From Chloroflexota bacterium (GTDB taxonomy: Bacteria > Chloroflexota > Ktedonobacteria > Ktedonobacterales > Ktedonobacteraceae): a stretch of DNA of 28,736 bases. Positions 1 through 8,013 of the stretch are shown here, piece after piece. Where the stretch lies: assembly GCA_902810755.1 (NCBI GenBank), contig CADDYT010000075.1, positions 1 to 28,736 of the forward strand. Direction: 5' to 3'. Position numbers and translations under genes: made by a program. A model generated the notes under the pieces. The model saw nothing but the letters and a program-made list of their open reading frames with translations, had not been told where the DNA came from and searched no databases. Every line of letters begins with the position of its first letter. Position 1 is the first letter of the stretch.

Positions 1-154
1 GTCTATAGTAGGGCCACCCCTGGCGGGTGGCCTGGGGGCGGGGGGCCTGCCGGGGTGGCCTGCTCCCGCTGGCCTGCTCCCACTGGCCTGCCGGGGTGGC
101 CTGCTCCCGCTGGTCTGGGGCAGGGCGGTAGCCGTGCCGCTCACCACAATCTAC
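1..154. repeat. GC-rich intergenic tandem repeat tract
   Basis: This non-coding tract follows acnA. A 29-bp unit occurs twice without mismatch, at 44-72 and 85-113 (period 41), and the shorter unit GGCCTGCTCCC recurs around 57-84 and again near 98. Positions 25-55 carry four G-runs (3, 5, 6 and 4 G) with loops of 6, 1 and 6 bases, so the plus strand fits a G-quadruplex pattern. No convincing ORF is seen in the tract. Confidence 0.75.
12..32 (-). terminator. GC-rich hairpin downstream of acnA (possible terminator)
   Basis: A perfect 8-bp inverted repeat (GGCCACCC at 12-19, GGGTGGCC at 25-32) has a 5-nt loop. It lies about 120 bases past the acnA stop. In the acnA reading direction no T-run follows it, so an intrinsic terminator is only possible, not shown. 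It could equally be part of the neighbouring repeat tract. Confidence 0.25.
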
Positions 155-3100
155 TTACTCCTTCATTAACCTCCGCAAAACGGTCTGCAGGATGCCGCCG
201 TTTTCGTAGTAGGTGACGTCGATGGGGCTGTCGAGGCGAGCGATGGTGGTGAAAGTGAAGGTTGAGCCGTCTTCGCGGGTCGCCTGCACCGTCACTTCCT
301 GGCGCGGCTTGAGGCCCTGTTCGATACCGAGGATGTTATAGGTCTCGCGACCTGTGAGGCCCAGAGATTCTTTGTTCTCGCCCGGCTTGAACTGGAGCGG
401 CAGGATGCCCATGCCGACGAGGTTGCTGCGATGAATGCGCTCAAAGCTTTCGGCGATGACGGCGCGCACGCCCAGCAGCAGGGGTCCCTTCGCCGCCCAG
501 TCGCGCGAACTGCCAGAGCCGTACTCTTTGCCCGCAATGACGAGCAGCGGCACGCCCTCCTGCTGGTAGCGCATGGAGGCATCGTAGATCGTCGTCTCCT
601 CCCCGTCGGGCAGGTGAACGGTGTAGTAGCCTTCCTTGCCGCCGACAAGACGGTTGCGCAGACGGATGTTGCCAAAGGTGCCGCGTACCATCACCTCGTG
701 GTTGCCGCGCCGCGCGCCATAGGTATTGAAGTCTCGGCGCTCCACACCATGCTCGATCAGGTACTTCCCGGCGGGGCTGCTAGGCCCGAAATTGCCGGCG
801 GGAGAGATGTGGTCGGTGGTGATCGAGTCATCCAGCATGGCTAAGACGCGCGCCCCACGAATGTCTTTGATCGGCTCCGGCTCAACGGGCATATTCTGGA
901 AGAAGGGCGGCTCCTGAATATAGGTTGAGTCGGGGTTCCAGTCGAAGAGCGTGCCGCTGGAATTGGAGAGGGAACGCCAGTGTTCGTCGCCCTCGAAGAC
1001 GTTGGCATAGTCCCGCTCGAAGAGTTCGGGCGAGATGGCCGAAGCCACCACGTCGCGTACCTCTTCCGGCGAGGGCCAGATGTCGCGCAGGTAGACCGGC
1101 TCGCCATTGATATCGGTGCCGACCGGTTCCGTCGTCAGGTCGATATCGACGGTACCGGCCAGGGCGTAGGCGACGACGAGCGGGGGCGAGGCCAGGAAGC
1201 TGGCGCGCACCTGCGGGTGAATGCGCCCCTCAAAGTTGCGGTTGCCGCTCAGCACCGCCGCGACTACCAGATCGTTCTCCTGCACAGCATCGGCCACCGG
1301 CTGCGGCAGGGGGCCGCTATTGCCGATGCAATTATGCACTGCTACCGTGCCAGCCACGAAGGCGTGCAGATCGTCTACTGCCAGATCGAATACCGCTCGT
1401 TTGCCAGCCGGACGCCGTTCCACCACCTGAAGCGCGAGCGTGGGCAACGTAAGTGATTCCTTCTCGATGCAGTATCGTTTCGCCGTCTCCCTATCCTCAC
1501 GCGAGGACAACAGCGCGAACCACTCGCGCGCGCCGATCTGATTGAACAGTTCGACAGGCGATGGAAAGTCGCAGGCATCTCTATGCAACGGCTGGAACTT
1601 GCGCGTTGTAGCCTGCGGGAGCCGCGAAAAGCGGTCGTGTCCTTCCAGCAGGGCGTAATGTGGGAAGACAACCGGCTCGCGTTCCAGTAGCTCTACCGCC
1701 GCTTTTTTGCGTGCATGGGAGAACGAGAGTGCGTAGTCTGCCTGATGGAGTTCTTCCAGGCGGGCCGACATCCAGAGGCGCTGGCGGTGAATCTGGTCCA
1801 CCAGCCGCCAGTAGACCGCCGCCGCGCTGGCTCGCAGGGCCTTGTCCATGCAATAGCGGAAGCCGACACGCTCCACGAACGAGAGGCCATCTGGAAGCTC
1901 CAGGCGCACCTCCACACGCGGCATGCCATCCTGTGCTGCCGGATACGTGGAAGCTGAGCGGCGCGTGGGGTATTCGTAGACGCTGGTTCCATCGGTCTTC
2001 ACGCCACAACGCGCCAGCAGGCGGGTCACATCGTACATAAGCTGCTTGAGAGCTTCCACATGCTCCGCTATGGTACTCTGGGAATAGGCTGGCGGTTCAA
2101 GCGTTGCATCACCATCACCTTTGCCCCGGCGATGCAGGGTAGGCGCGTGTCCGTTGGCTCCGAACAGGCCGCCCAGGAACTCGCGTACTACCGCAATGGG
2201 GCAATATTCATCCAGCACGAAAGCTGGAAGCATTGGCGCCTGCTGAATGCGCCGCCCGGTGCGCACGCCGGGCAACGTGCTGATGGCGTCTGTAAGCGAC
2301 TTCGGTAGCACAATCGTCCACTTGCGCTCATCGTAGCGCGTTGCCGCCGGGCGAACGCCGGTCAGCAGTTCAATGTCGTCGAGAACGGCTTCGCGGTCAA
2401 GGGCCTGTCCAATGTGCATGCGGCCCTGCCCGGAGAGGCTGATCGAGCCGTCGCTGAGCAGATGGCCAAGCAAGCGAGCAAAGGCCAATGTGCGCTGGCG
2501 CTTACGCGCTGTCTCCATTGTGAACGTCAGTTTGCCAGCTTGCAGCGTGTACCCGGCTTCGTCGTCCCCAGGCTCGTCCAGCGGGGCCTCAAGGCCAACC
2601 ACAACGCGATCCTGGCCGGGTACAAGCTGGTCGGCGCGCACCCAGCGACCATCGGTGCAGAGCAACTTATGGTCAGGGGTACAGACCAGCGCGCGCCCGT
2701 CTTGCAGGGTGAGCGAGACACATTCGCGCTCACCCTGAACCATCATTTCGGTCTGCCTTGCCCTGCCTAACTTGCCATCTGCGGTAGGGGCGAGTAGCGA
2801 GGCTCCGCCGAGGCCCGGCAGTTGCTCGATGGGCCGCGCGGTGCCGTTGGCAAGCAGTACCGGCGTGCCTTCCGAAATGCAGGTGGTACAACCATAACCC
2901 ACCAGATGGAAGCGCAGGGCATCGAGATAGGGCAGCAGGTCGGCGTTGCGCAGGTAGTCGATGACGGCGCGCGAGCCGGGGGCAAGGCTGGTTTTGACGG
3001 TTGGCTTGACGCTGAGGCCGCGTTCGACGGCGTGCTTTGCCAGCAGACCGGCGGCAACCATCACCGAGGGGTTGGAGGTGTTGGTGCAACTGGTGATGGC

Positions 3101-4543
3101 GGCGATGGCGACCGAGCCGTCGGAAATGTGCGTCTCCACGTCGCCCATCCTGACCACGACATCTTTGACATGCCCGTTATGCCCGTCGCGTTTGCCCTCG
3201 CTGGCAAGCGTCGCCAGGTCTTTCGCCTCGTTTTCGGCCTGAGCAACCGGATCGGGGTCAGGCCTGCCGCCCTCGGTGCCGAGCCGAATCAAGGGCTTCT
3301 CGGTGGTCAGGTTCTGCTCGTCTTCAAGGAAGCGGTCAGGATAGTTCTTGCGGAAGACGCGGCCAAGTTCCTGCATGGGAACGCGATCCTGCGGGCGGCG
3401 CGGCCCGGCGAGGCTGGGTTCAATCGTGCCGAGGTCGAGTTCGAGCAGGTCGTCAAATTGCGGTTCCGGGGCCTCATCGGTGCGGAAAAGGCCCTGAGCT
3501 TTTGTGTAGCGTTCGACGAGATCGACCCGCTTTTGATCTCGCCCGGTGCCGCGCAGGTAGCGCAGCGTCTCCTCGTCGACGGGGAAAAGGGTGGCGGTCG
3601 CGCCGAATTCGGGCGACATGTTGGCAATGGTGGCGCGGTCAGCCAGAGGAAGCTGGCTGAGGCCGGGGCCGGTGAACTCGACGAACTTGCCGACAACGCC
3701 GCGTTTGCGCAGCATCTGCGTCACCGTCAGCACGAGGTCGGTGGCCGTTGAGCCGCCGGGCAGCGAGCCGGTGAGGCGCACGCCGATGACTTCGGGGGTG
3801 AGCAGGTAGAGCGGTTGGCCGAGCAGGACGGCCTCGGCCTCAATGCCGCCGACGCCCCAGCCGAGGACGCCAAGACCGTTAATCATCGTGGTGTGCGAGT
3901 CGGTGCCGACGAGCGTGTCGGGGAAGGCGATAGTCTGCCCATCCTCTTCCTTTGTCATCACGACAGAAGCCAGATATTCCAGGTTCACCTGGTGAACGAT
4001 GCCGGTGCCGGGTGGGACAACGCGGAAGTTGCTGAACGCCTGCTGCGCCCAGCGCAACAGCGCGTAGCGTTCGGAGTTGCGCTCGTATTCGCGTTCCACA
4101 TTGCGCGCAAAGGCCAGTGACGAGCCGAACATATCCACCTGCACAGAGTGGTCGATCACCAGATCGGCAGGCACCAGCGGATTGACCTTTTCCGGGTTGC
4201 CGCCCGCGCGGGCCATCGCCGACCGCATGGCGGCGAGGTCGGCCACAGCAGGAACACCGGTGAAGTCTTGCAGCAGGACGCGGGCCGGAAAGAAGGGATA
4301 TTCAGCCTCGACCTGCCCGGCCTGTCCCGGTCGCCAGTTCGCCAGCGCCAGCACCTCATCTTCCGTTACCAGCGTACCATCGAGGTGGCGCAGAGCATTC
4401 TCTAAGATAATCTTGACCGTGTAGGGCAGGCGATCCAGTTGCACGCCGCGTTTCGCCAGCGCGGCTAAATGAAAGTAGGTGACGGAGCCATACGCGCTCT
4501 CCAGCGTCGCACGAGCGCCGAACACATCATTGTGAGTCGTCAT
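155..4543 (-). CDS. acnA: Aconitate hydratase (AcnA type) interrupted by an intein
   Basis: Aconitase isomerises citrate to isocitrate in the TCA cycle using a [4Fe-4S] cluster. The precursor is 1462 residues, and removing the intein (residues 555-1071) leaves 945, near normal for AcnA/IRP1. Hallmarks seen include DSHTTMINGLGVLGWGVGG, SCTNTSNPSVM with Cys486, GYGCTT with Cys552, then after splicing CIGNSGPLP with its Cys becoming residue 555, and the C-terminal swivel domain (DDSITTDHISPAGN, GKEYGSGSSRDWAAKGP). Cluster cysteines at 486/552/555 have the same 66- and 3-residue spacing I recall for IRP1 (437/503/506). The ATG at 4543 has GAGG just upstream. It is last in a minus-strand row after an HPr-kinase-like gene but has its own promoter candidate. 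Activity should depend on protein splicing. Confidence 0.97.
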   Translation of the reverse strand: MTTHNDVFGARATLESAYGSVTYFHLAALAKRGVQLDRLPYTVKIILENALRHLDGTLVTEDEVLALANWRPGQAGQVEAEYPFFPARVLLQDFTGVPAVADLAAMRSAMARAGGNPEKVNPLVPADLVIDHSVQVDMFGSSLAFARNVEREYERNSERYALLRWAQQAFSNFRVVPPGTGIVHQVNLEYLASVVMTKEEDGQTIAFPDTLVGTDSHTTMINGLGVLGWGVGGIEAEAVLLGQPLYLLTPEVIGVRLTGSLPGGSTATDLVLTVTQMLRKRGVVGKFVEFTGPGLSQLPLADRATIANMSPEFGATATLFPVDEETLRYLRGTGRDQKRVDLVERYTKAQGLFRTDEAPEPQFDDLLELDLGTIEPSLAGPRRPQDRVPMQELGRVFRKNYPDRFLEDEQNLTTEKPLIRLGTEGGRPDPDPVAQAENEAKDLATLASEGKRDGHNGHVKDVVVRMGDVETHISDGSVAIAAITSCTNTSNPSVMVAAGLLAKHAVERGLSVKPTVKTSLAPGSRAVIDYLRNADLLPYLDALRFHLVGYGCTTCISEGTPVLLANGTARPIEQLPGLGGASLLAPTADGKLGRARQTEMMVQGERECVSLTLQDGRALVCTPDHKLLCTDGRWVRADQLVPGQDRVVVGLEAPLDEPGDDEAGYTLQAGKLTFTMETARKRQRTLAFARLLGHLLSDGSISLSGQGRMHIGQALDREAVLDDIELLTGVRPAATRYDERKWTIVLPKSLTDAISTLPGVRTGRRIQQAPMLPAFVLDEYCPIAVVREFLGGLFGANGHAPTLHRRGKGDGDATLEPPAYSQSTIAEHVEALKQLMYDVTRLLARCGVKTDGTSVYEYPTRRSASTYPAAQDGMPRVEVRLELPDGLSFVERVGFRYCMDKALRASAAAVYWRLVDQIHRQRLWMSARLEELHQADYALSFSHARKKAAVELLEREPVVFPHYALLEGHDRFSRLPQATTRKFQPLHRDACDFPSPVELFNQIGAREWFALLSSREDRETAKRYCIEKESLTLPTLALQVVERRPAGKRAVFDLAVDDLHAFVAGTVAVHNCIGNSGPLPQPVADAVQENDLVVAAVLSGNRNFEGRIHPQVRASFLASPPLVVAYALAGTVDIDLTTEPVGTDINGEPVYLRDIWPSPEEVRDVVASAISPELFERDYANVFEGDEHWRSLSNSSGTLFDWNPDSTYIQEPPFFQNMPVEPEPIKDIRGARVLAMLDDSITTDHISPAGNFGPSSPAGKYLIEHGVERRDFNTYGARRGNHEVMVRGTFGNIRLRNRLVGGKEGYYTVHLPDGEETTIYDASMRYQQEGVPLLVIAGKEYGSGSSRDWAAKGPLLLGVRAVIAESFERIHRSNLVGMGILPLQFKPGENKESLGLTGRETYNILGIEQGLKPRQEVTVQATREDGSTFTFTTIARLDSPIDVTYYENGGILQTVLRRLMKE
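1331..2881 (-). other. In-frame intein (517 aa) with LAGLIDADG endonuclease domain
   Basis: The insert begins with Cys1 in the block-A motif CISEGTPVLLANGT. It has block B TPDH with His at intein position 71, two dodecapeptide endonuclease motifs (LLGHLLSDG, Asp144; LGGLFGANG, Asn243), block F VFDLAVDDLHAFVAGTV, and ends in His-Asn before a Cys+1 extein residue. The frame is open throughout. This is the standard class-1 splicing layout: Cys1 N-S shift, Cys+1 transesterification, Asn cyclisation. The insertion site is between the second Thr and the last Cys of the aconitase GCTTC motif. In the second endonuclease motif the usual acidic residue is Asn, so the homing activity may be lost while splicing is kept. 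The boundaries follow from the fit of the flanking aconitase sequence and should be exact. Confidence 0.95.
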
Positions 4544-4621
4544 ACTCTTACCTCAAATCGTCGTGTAATGTTCAGGAGCAGCAGAAGGGATGCATCGCGG
4601 AATCCAATGCTACCAGAAGTC

Positions 4622-4649
4622 CTTATACGACAACATTATATAACAGCAA
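4622..4649 (-). promoter_or_regulatory. Candidate acnA promoter
   Basis: Read on the minus strand, TTGCTG (4644-4649) and TATAAG (4622-4627) are separated by 16 bp, about 80 bases before the acnA ATG. A second TATAAT overlaps at 4635-4640 but lacks a good -35. The block lies in the 128-bp gap between the HPr-kinase-like stop and acnA, suggesting acnA can be transcribed separately. Confidence 0.4.
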
Positions 4650-4671
4650 CGCCTGTCTGTGCGTGAGAACA

Positions 4672-5841
4672 TTATGCGCCCCGGCGGTGGCGTTCCAGCA
4701 GAGTGCGCACCTGCAAGGCGTTGAGGCGGATATCGGGCGTGAGCCAGAGCTGGTAGGATGGAGCCTGAGCGGCCAGGTCGCCGAAGATGTTGAACATGTA
4801 ATCGGCTTCGCCCTCTTTCGCATTCTGCTGAGAAATAAACTCCTGCATCAGGGTGCTGACAGCCTGTACGGGCGTGATTGGCTCGGCGCGGAATTCGACG
4901 GCGCGCCGCTTCGCGCTGATGAAGAGCAGAACACGGGCCGGACACGAACTGACAAACTGCCCCTGGAAATAGCGTTGCACATCGACGAAAGCCTTCTGTC
5001 GGCTATCTTTCGCCACCGTCTCCATAAAATCATAATGCTTTAAGAGGTCGAAAGAACCTTCACGCACGCCGATATCTTCGGGGAAGGCATAAATTTTCAC
5101 CACGCCGTCATCCTTCGCCAGAAAGAGAACATCATCGGCCAGCAGGTGCATGCCTTCCTTCATGCAGGAAAGCACCAGCGTGCTTTTGCCGCTGCCCGGC
5201 GAGCCAATCAGTAAGGCCCCGGCCTGCCCATCAAGGGCCACTGCCCCCGCGTGGATGATTTCGTAGCCATCGATGCCAAACATGGCCCCCAGCACCATGT
5301 AGAAGACGAAACGCATGAGAAACCAGGAGGTCGTGATCTCCGGCCGCTCAACAAAAATGGTGGCATGCAGATCGACCTTATCCATGACCGAGCAGATGCG
5401 CCCGCACACGCCCGTGTAGGGCTGGTATTCGCGAAAGCGCAGCGAGCCGCGCTTCCAGCGGGCGCGCAGTGGGCCATCCACGCCGGTAATTTCTTCCCAT
5501 GCAATCTCCGTCGGCTTTGCCTCGGCAGGCGCGGGCGGGAAGGTTTCATCGGGCCGCGTGGCAAAGAGATAGCAGGTCAGGGCAACGGGGCGGTACAACC
5601 GCTCGCCTGCCTGCCAGAGCAAATCAACAGGAATATCAACCGGTAACTGATCTGGCTGATCGTAGGTATATTCGGCCAGCAATTCGGCGTAATAGAGGAA
5701 CTGGCGCACCTGTTGCGCGAATTCCTGGCGGTTGGTTACGATACGCACCATCCGATGGTGCAGCAGATACCACTGCTCAAAAAGTGGAGAAGTTACATGG
5801 TCAAGATACGGCTGGGCGCGCTGGCGTTCAGCTGTGTACAT
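4672..5841 (-). CDS. HPr-kinase-like P-loop protein
   Basis: This 389-aa cytosolic protein has a P-loop GSPGSGKST at residues 213-221 and, 15 residues on, LLADDVLFL with Asp236-Asp237. This is the arrangement of the HPr kinase/phosphorylase C-terminal domain and its many paralogues. The N-terminal 200 residues do not resemble the HprK N-domain in an obvious way. No HPr or PTS gene is present, so the substrate is unknown and a role in sugar repression should not be assumed. The start ATG has AGAGGA nine bases upstream. It follows the winged-helix gene by 58 bp on the same strand and precedes acnA by 128 bp, so the first two may be co-transcribed. Family-level assignment only. Confidence 0.7.
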   Translation of the reverse strand: MYTAERQRAQPYLDHVTSPLFEQWYLLHHRMVRIVTNRQEFAQQVRQFLYYAELLAEYTYDQPDQLPVDIPVDLLWQAGERLYRPVALTCYLFATRPDETFPPAPAEAKPTEIAWEEITGVDGPLRARWKRGSLRFREYQPYTGVCGRICSVMDKVDLHATIFVERPEITTSWFLMRFVFYMVLGAMFGIDGYEIIHAGAVALDGQAGALLIGSPGSGKSTLVLSCMKEGMHLLADDVLFLAKDDGVVKIYAFPEDIGVREGSFDLLKHYDFMETVAKDSRQKAFVDVQRYFQGQFVSSCPARVLLFISAKRRAVEFRAEPITPVQAVSTLMQEFISQQNAKEGEADYMFNIFGDLAAQAPSYQLWLTPDIRLNALQVRTLLERHRRGA

Positions 5842-5899
5842 ACTTTGTCGTCCTCTTCACATAGATTTACCCCTAGTATCTCCAGTGTAAAGGATATTG

Positions 5900-6283
5900 T
5901 CAAGTTCTTTGACCAATATACTCATCCAGTCGGTGGCCGCGCCCGTGAATAGTACGCAGGAAACGCGGGTGACGTGGGTTGTCTTCAATCTTCTTGCGCG
6001 TCCGTTCCACCAGCGCGTCCAGGCGGTCATCGTCCAGTTCCTTTGTATATGCCGTTCCATATACCTGCTCAACGGTGAATGTGCGCGAGCAAATCTGACC
6101 ACGGCAGGAAGCAAGCACCTGCAATAACTTGAATTCATGAGGCGTCAACGAGACGCGCCTCAAAATACCGTCAACCCATACTCGCTGTCGCACCGGGTCA
6201 AGCTGAAGCCCGCGCAACGAAGAAGCATTGCCCGGAAATTCGGTCTGTAGATGCTTTTGTTCATAGGGCAATATTGTACTCAT
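5900..6283 (-). CDS. Stand-alone OmpR-type winged-helix regulator
   Basis: This 127-aa protein is almost entirely one OmpR/PhoB-type DNA-binding domain (about residues 25-122). Visible marks are LQLDPVRQRVWVDG, the helix start LTPHEFKLLQVLAS, the recognition region DDRLDALVERTRKKIEDNPRHPRFLRTIHGRGHRL in part, and the terminal hairpin. There is no receiver domain or phospho-acceptor Asp and only about 24 residues ahead of the domain, so its activity cannot be set by a normal two-component phosphotransfer. AAGGA lies five bases before the ATG. It is probably co-transcribed with the HPr-kinase-like gene 58 bp downstream, which may be its signalling partner (inference). Confidence 0.85.
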   Translation of the reverse strand: MSTILPYEQKHLQTEFPGNASSLRGLQLDPVRQRVWVDGILRRVSLTPHEFKLLQVLASCRGQICSRTFTVEQVYGTAYTKELDDDRLDALVERTRKKIEDNPRHPRFLRTIHGRGHRLDEYIGQRT

Positions 6284-6325
6284 CTTTTTCCTTTCCTGCT
6301 ACGAGCAACCACTATTCTTCCCAGG

Positions 6326-6353
6326 ATTATACTTTTTCCAGCAACTATGTCAA
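6326..6353 (-). promoter_or_regulatory. Consensus sigma70 promoter of the winged-helix gene
   Basis: On the minus strand TTGACA (6348-6353) is followed after 16 bp by TATAAT (6326-6331), both perfect hexamers, ending about 43 bases before the ATG. Two direct copies of TCAACA (plus strand 6350-6355 and 6362-6367, 12 bp apart) overlap and flank the -35. Tandem sites of near this spacing are usual for OmpR-family regulators, so autoregulation is plausible but unproven. Confidence 0.75.
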
Positions 6354-6435
6354 CAGATTTATCAACAAAAAATTATCTCTACAATTGAATTGATATGTCT
6401 ACCAAAACGGAACTATTAAATTTACGGTTGAGCAG

Positions 6436-6452
6436 AGTCAGTGAGACTGACT
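6436..6452. promoter_or_regulatory. 17-bp palindrome in the divergent intergenic region
   Basis: AGTCAGT-GAG-ACTGACT is a perfect 7-bp inverted repeat with a 3-bp centre. It sits about 40 bp before a TATAAT (6493-6498) that may serve as the -10 of the aldehyde dehydrogenase gene. The position suits an operator for a dimeric regulator. The regulator is not identifiable from the window. Confidence 0.4.
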
Positions 6453-6550
6453 GTCGCGGAGATATCATGCTATGGGCAAGGTTTCCAGGTGATATAATGG
6501 GAAAGTACCTGTGCAGGTCATAGCCATTTTTTCAAAAGGGAGAGAGCAAA

Positions 6551-7960
6551 ATGAGCATTCAATCGATTAATCCGGCCAATGAAGAGGTGCTGGCAACGTT
6601 TGAGCCATATAGCGCAGCACAGATAGACGAGGCGCTTGGGCAGGCGCGCGCTGCCTTTAAGGACTGGCGCGAAACGACGTTCGCGGAACGCGGCGCGCTT
6701 TTCCATCGCATTGCCTCTTATTTGCGGGAACATAAAACAGAGCTGGCGCGCATCGCCACGCTGGAAATGGGCAAGCCGATTGTAGAGTCGGAGGCCGAGG
6801 TTGAAAAGTGCGCGTGGAACTGTGATTTCTATGCCGATAACGCGGAGAAATTTCTGGCGGACGAGCCGGTAGCGACGAACGCGAGCGAGAGCTATGTGGC
6901 ATTCCGGCCCCTGGGCGTGGTGCTGGCCCTGATGCCCTGGAACTTCCCCTACTGGCAGGTCTTCCGCTTTGCCGCTCCAGCCCTGATGGCGGGCAATACG
7001 ACCGTGCTGAAGCATGCCTCCAACGTCTCGCTGTGCGCGCTCGAAATCGAGAAGATTTTCCGCGCCTGCGGCGCGCCGGAGGGCGTTTTCAGAACTGTGC
7101 TGGTGCCGGGGGCCGAGACAGCAAAGCTGATCGAGGACCCGCGCATCGCGGCGGTTACCTTAACGGGCAGCGACGTGGCCGGGGCGTCGGTGGCGGCGAC
7201 GAGTGGGCATGTCCTCAAGAAAAATGTGCTGGAGTTGGGCGGCTCGGACGCCTTCATCGTGCTGGAAGATGCCGACCTGGACGGGGCGGCGCAGATGGCT
7301 GTGCGCGCGCGCTTCCAGAACACGGGGCAAAGCTGTATCGCCGCCAAACGCTTCATCGTGGTAGACGCGGTAGCCGATGCTTTTGAGCAGAAATTCGTGG
7401 AGGCGACATCGAAACTGCGCGTCGGCAACCCGCTTGAGCGCGAGACGCAGATCGGGCCGATGGCACGCAGCGACCTGCGTGACGCGCTGGAACAGCAGGT
7501 GCAGGCGTCAGTGCAGATGGGCGCGCGTGTCCTGCTGGGCGGCAAACCGGCGGCGGGCAAGGGCTACTTCTACGAGCCGACCATCATCACCGGCGTGACG
7601 CCGGAGATGCCCATGTTCCGCGAAGAGACCTTCGGCCCGGCGGCAGCCGTCATTCGCGCCCGCGACACCGACCATGCCATCGAACTGGCAAACGACTCAC
7701 AGTTCGGCCTCGGCGGCAACCTGTGGACGAGCGACATCGAACGCGGCCGCCAACTGGCGCGCCGCATCGAAAGCGGCGGCGTCTTCATCAACGGCATGAC
7801 GGCCTCCGACCCGCGCCTGCCCTTCGGCGGCATCAAACGCAGCGGCTATGGACGCGAACTCTCCTCGTTCGGCATTCGCGAATTCGTCAACATCCAGACG
7901 GTCTGGATCGGCCCGGCTGTCAGCGCGACACCGGTACCGCCAAAGGTGGCAAGTGAGTAG
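6551..7960 (+). CDS. Succinate-semialdehyde dehydrogenase-type aldehyde dehydrogenase
   Basis: This 469-aa cytosolic NAD(P)-dependent enzyme oxidises an aldehyde to the acid, most likely succinate semialdehyde to succinate in GABA or polyamine breakdown or a 2-oxoglutarate bypass. Seen: the cofactor-site segment LALMPWNFPYWQVFR, general base Glu228 in LELGGSDAF, catalytic Cys262 in NTGQSCIAAKRF, and the C-terminal FGGIKRSGYGRELSSFGI. Size and motifs match the short SSADH group with LELGGSDAF rather than betaine-aldehyde types. GGGAG lies nine bases before the ATG. The stop codon sits in the loop of a small GTGAG-TAG-CTCAC repeat (7953-7965). Substrate is inferred from family; another small aldehyde is possible. 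A nearby glutamine-synthetase-like gene fits a link with amine metabolism. Confidence 0.88.
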   Translation: MSIQSINPANEEVLATFEPYSAAQIDEALGQARAAFKDWRETTFAERGALFHRIASYLREHKTELARIATLEMGKPIVESEAEVEKCAWNCDFYADNAEKFLADEPVATNASESYVAFRPLGVVLALMPWNFPYWQVFRFAAPALMAGNTTVLKHASNVSLCALEIEKIFRACGAPEGVFRTVLVPGAETAKLIEDPRIAAVTLTGSDVAGASVAATSGHVLKKNVLELGGSDAFIVLEDADLDGAAQMAVRARFQNTGQSCIAAKRFIVVDAVADAFEQKFVEATSKLRVGNPLERETQIGPMARSDLRDALEQQVQASVQMGARVLLGGKPAAGKGYFYEPTIITGVTPEMPMFREETFGPAAAVIRARDTDHAIELANDSQFGLGGNLWTSDIERGRQLARRIESGGVFINGMTASDPRLPFGGIKRSGYGRELSSFGIREFVNIQTVWIGPAVSATPVPPKVASE

Positions 7961-8013
7961 CTCACCTGTGGTTGCCAGGCTGATGTATAGTATAGAGAAG
8001 AGAGAACATATCT

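Noticed and set aside
2822..3751. 309-codon open frame antisense to acnA
   Set aside because: It lies wholly over well-conserved aconitase coding sequence and has no ribosome site or domain.
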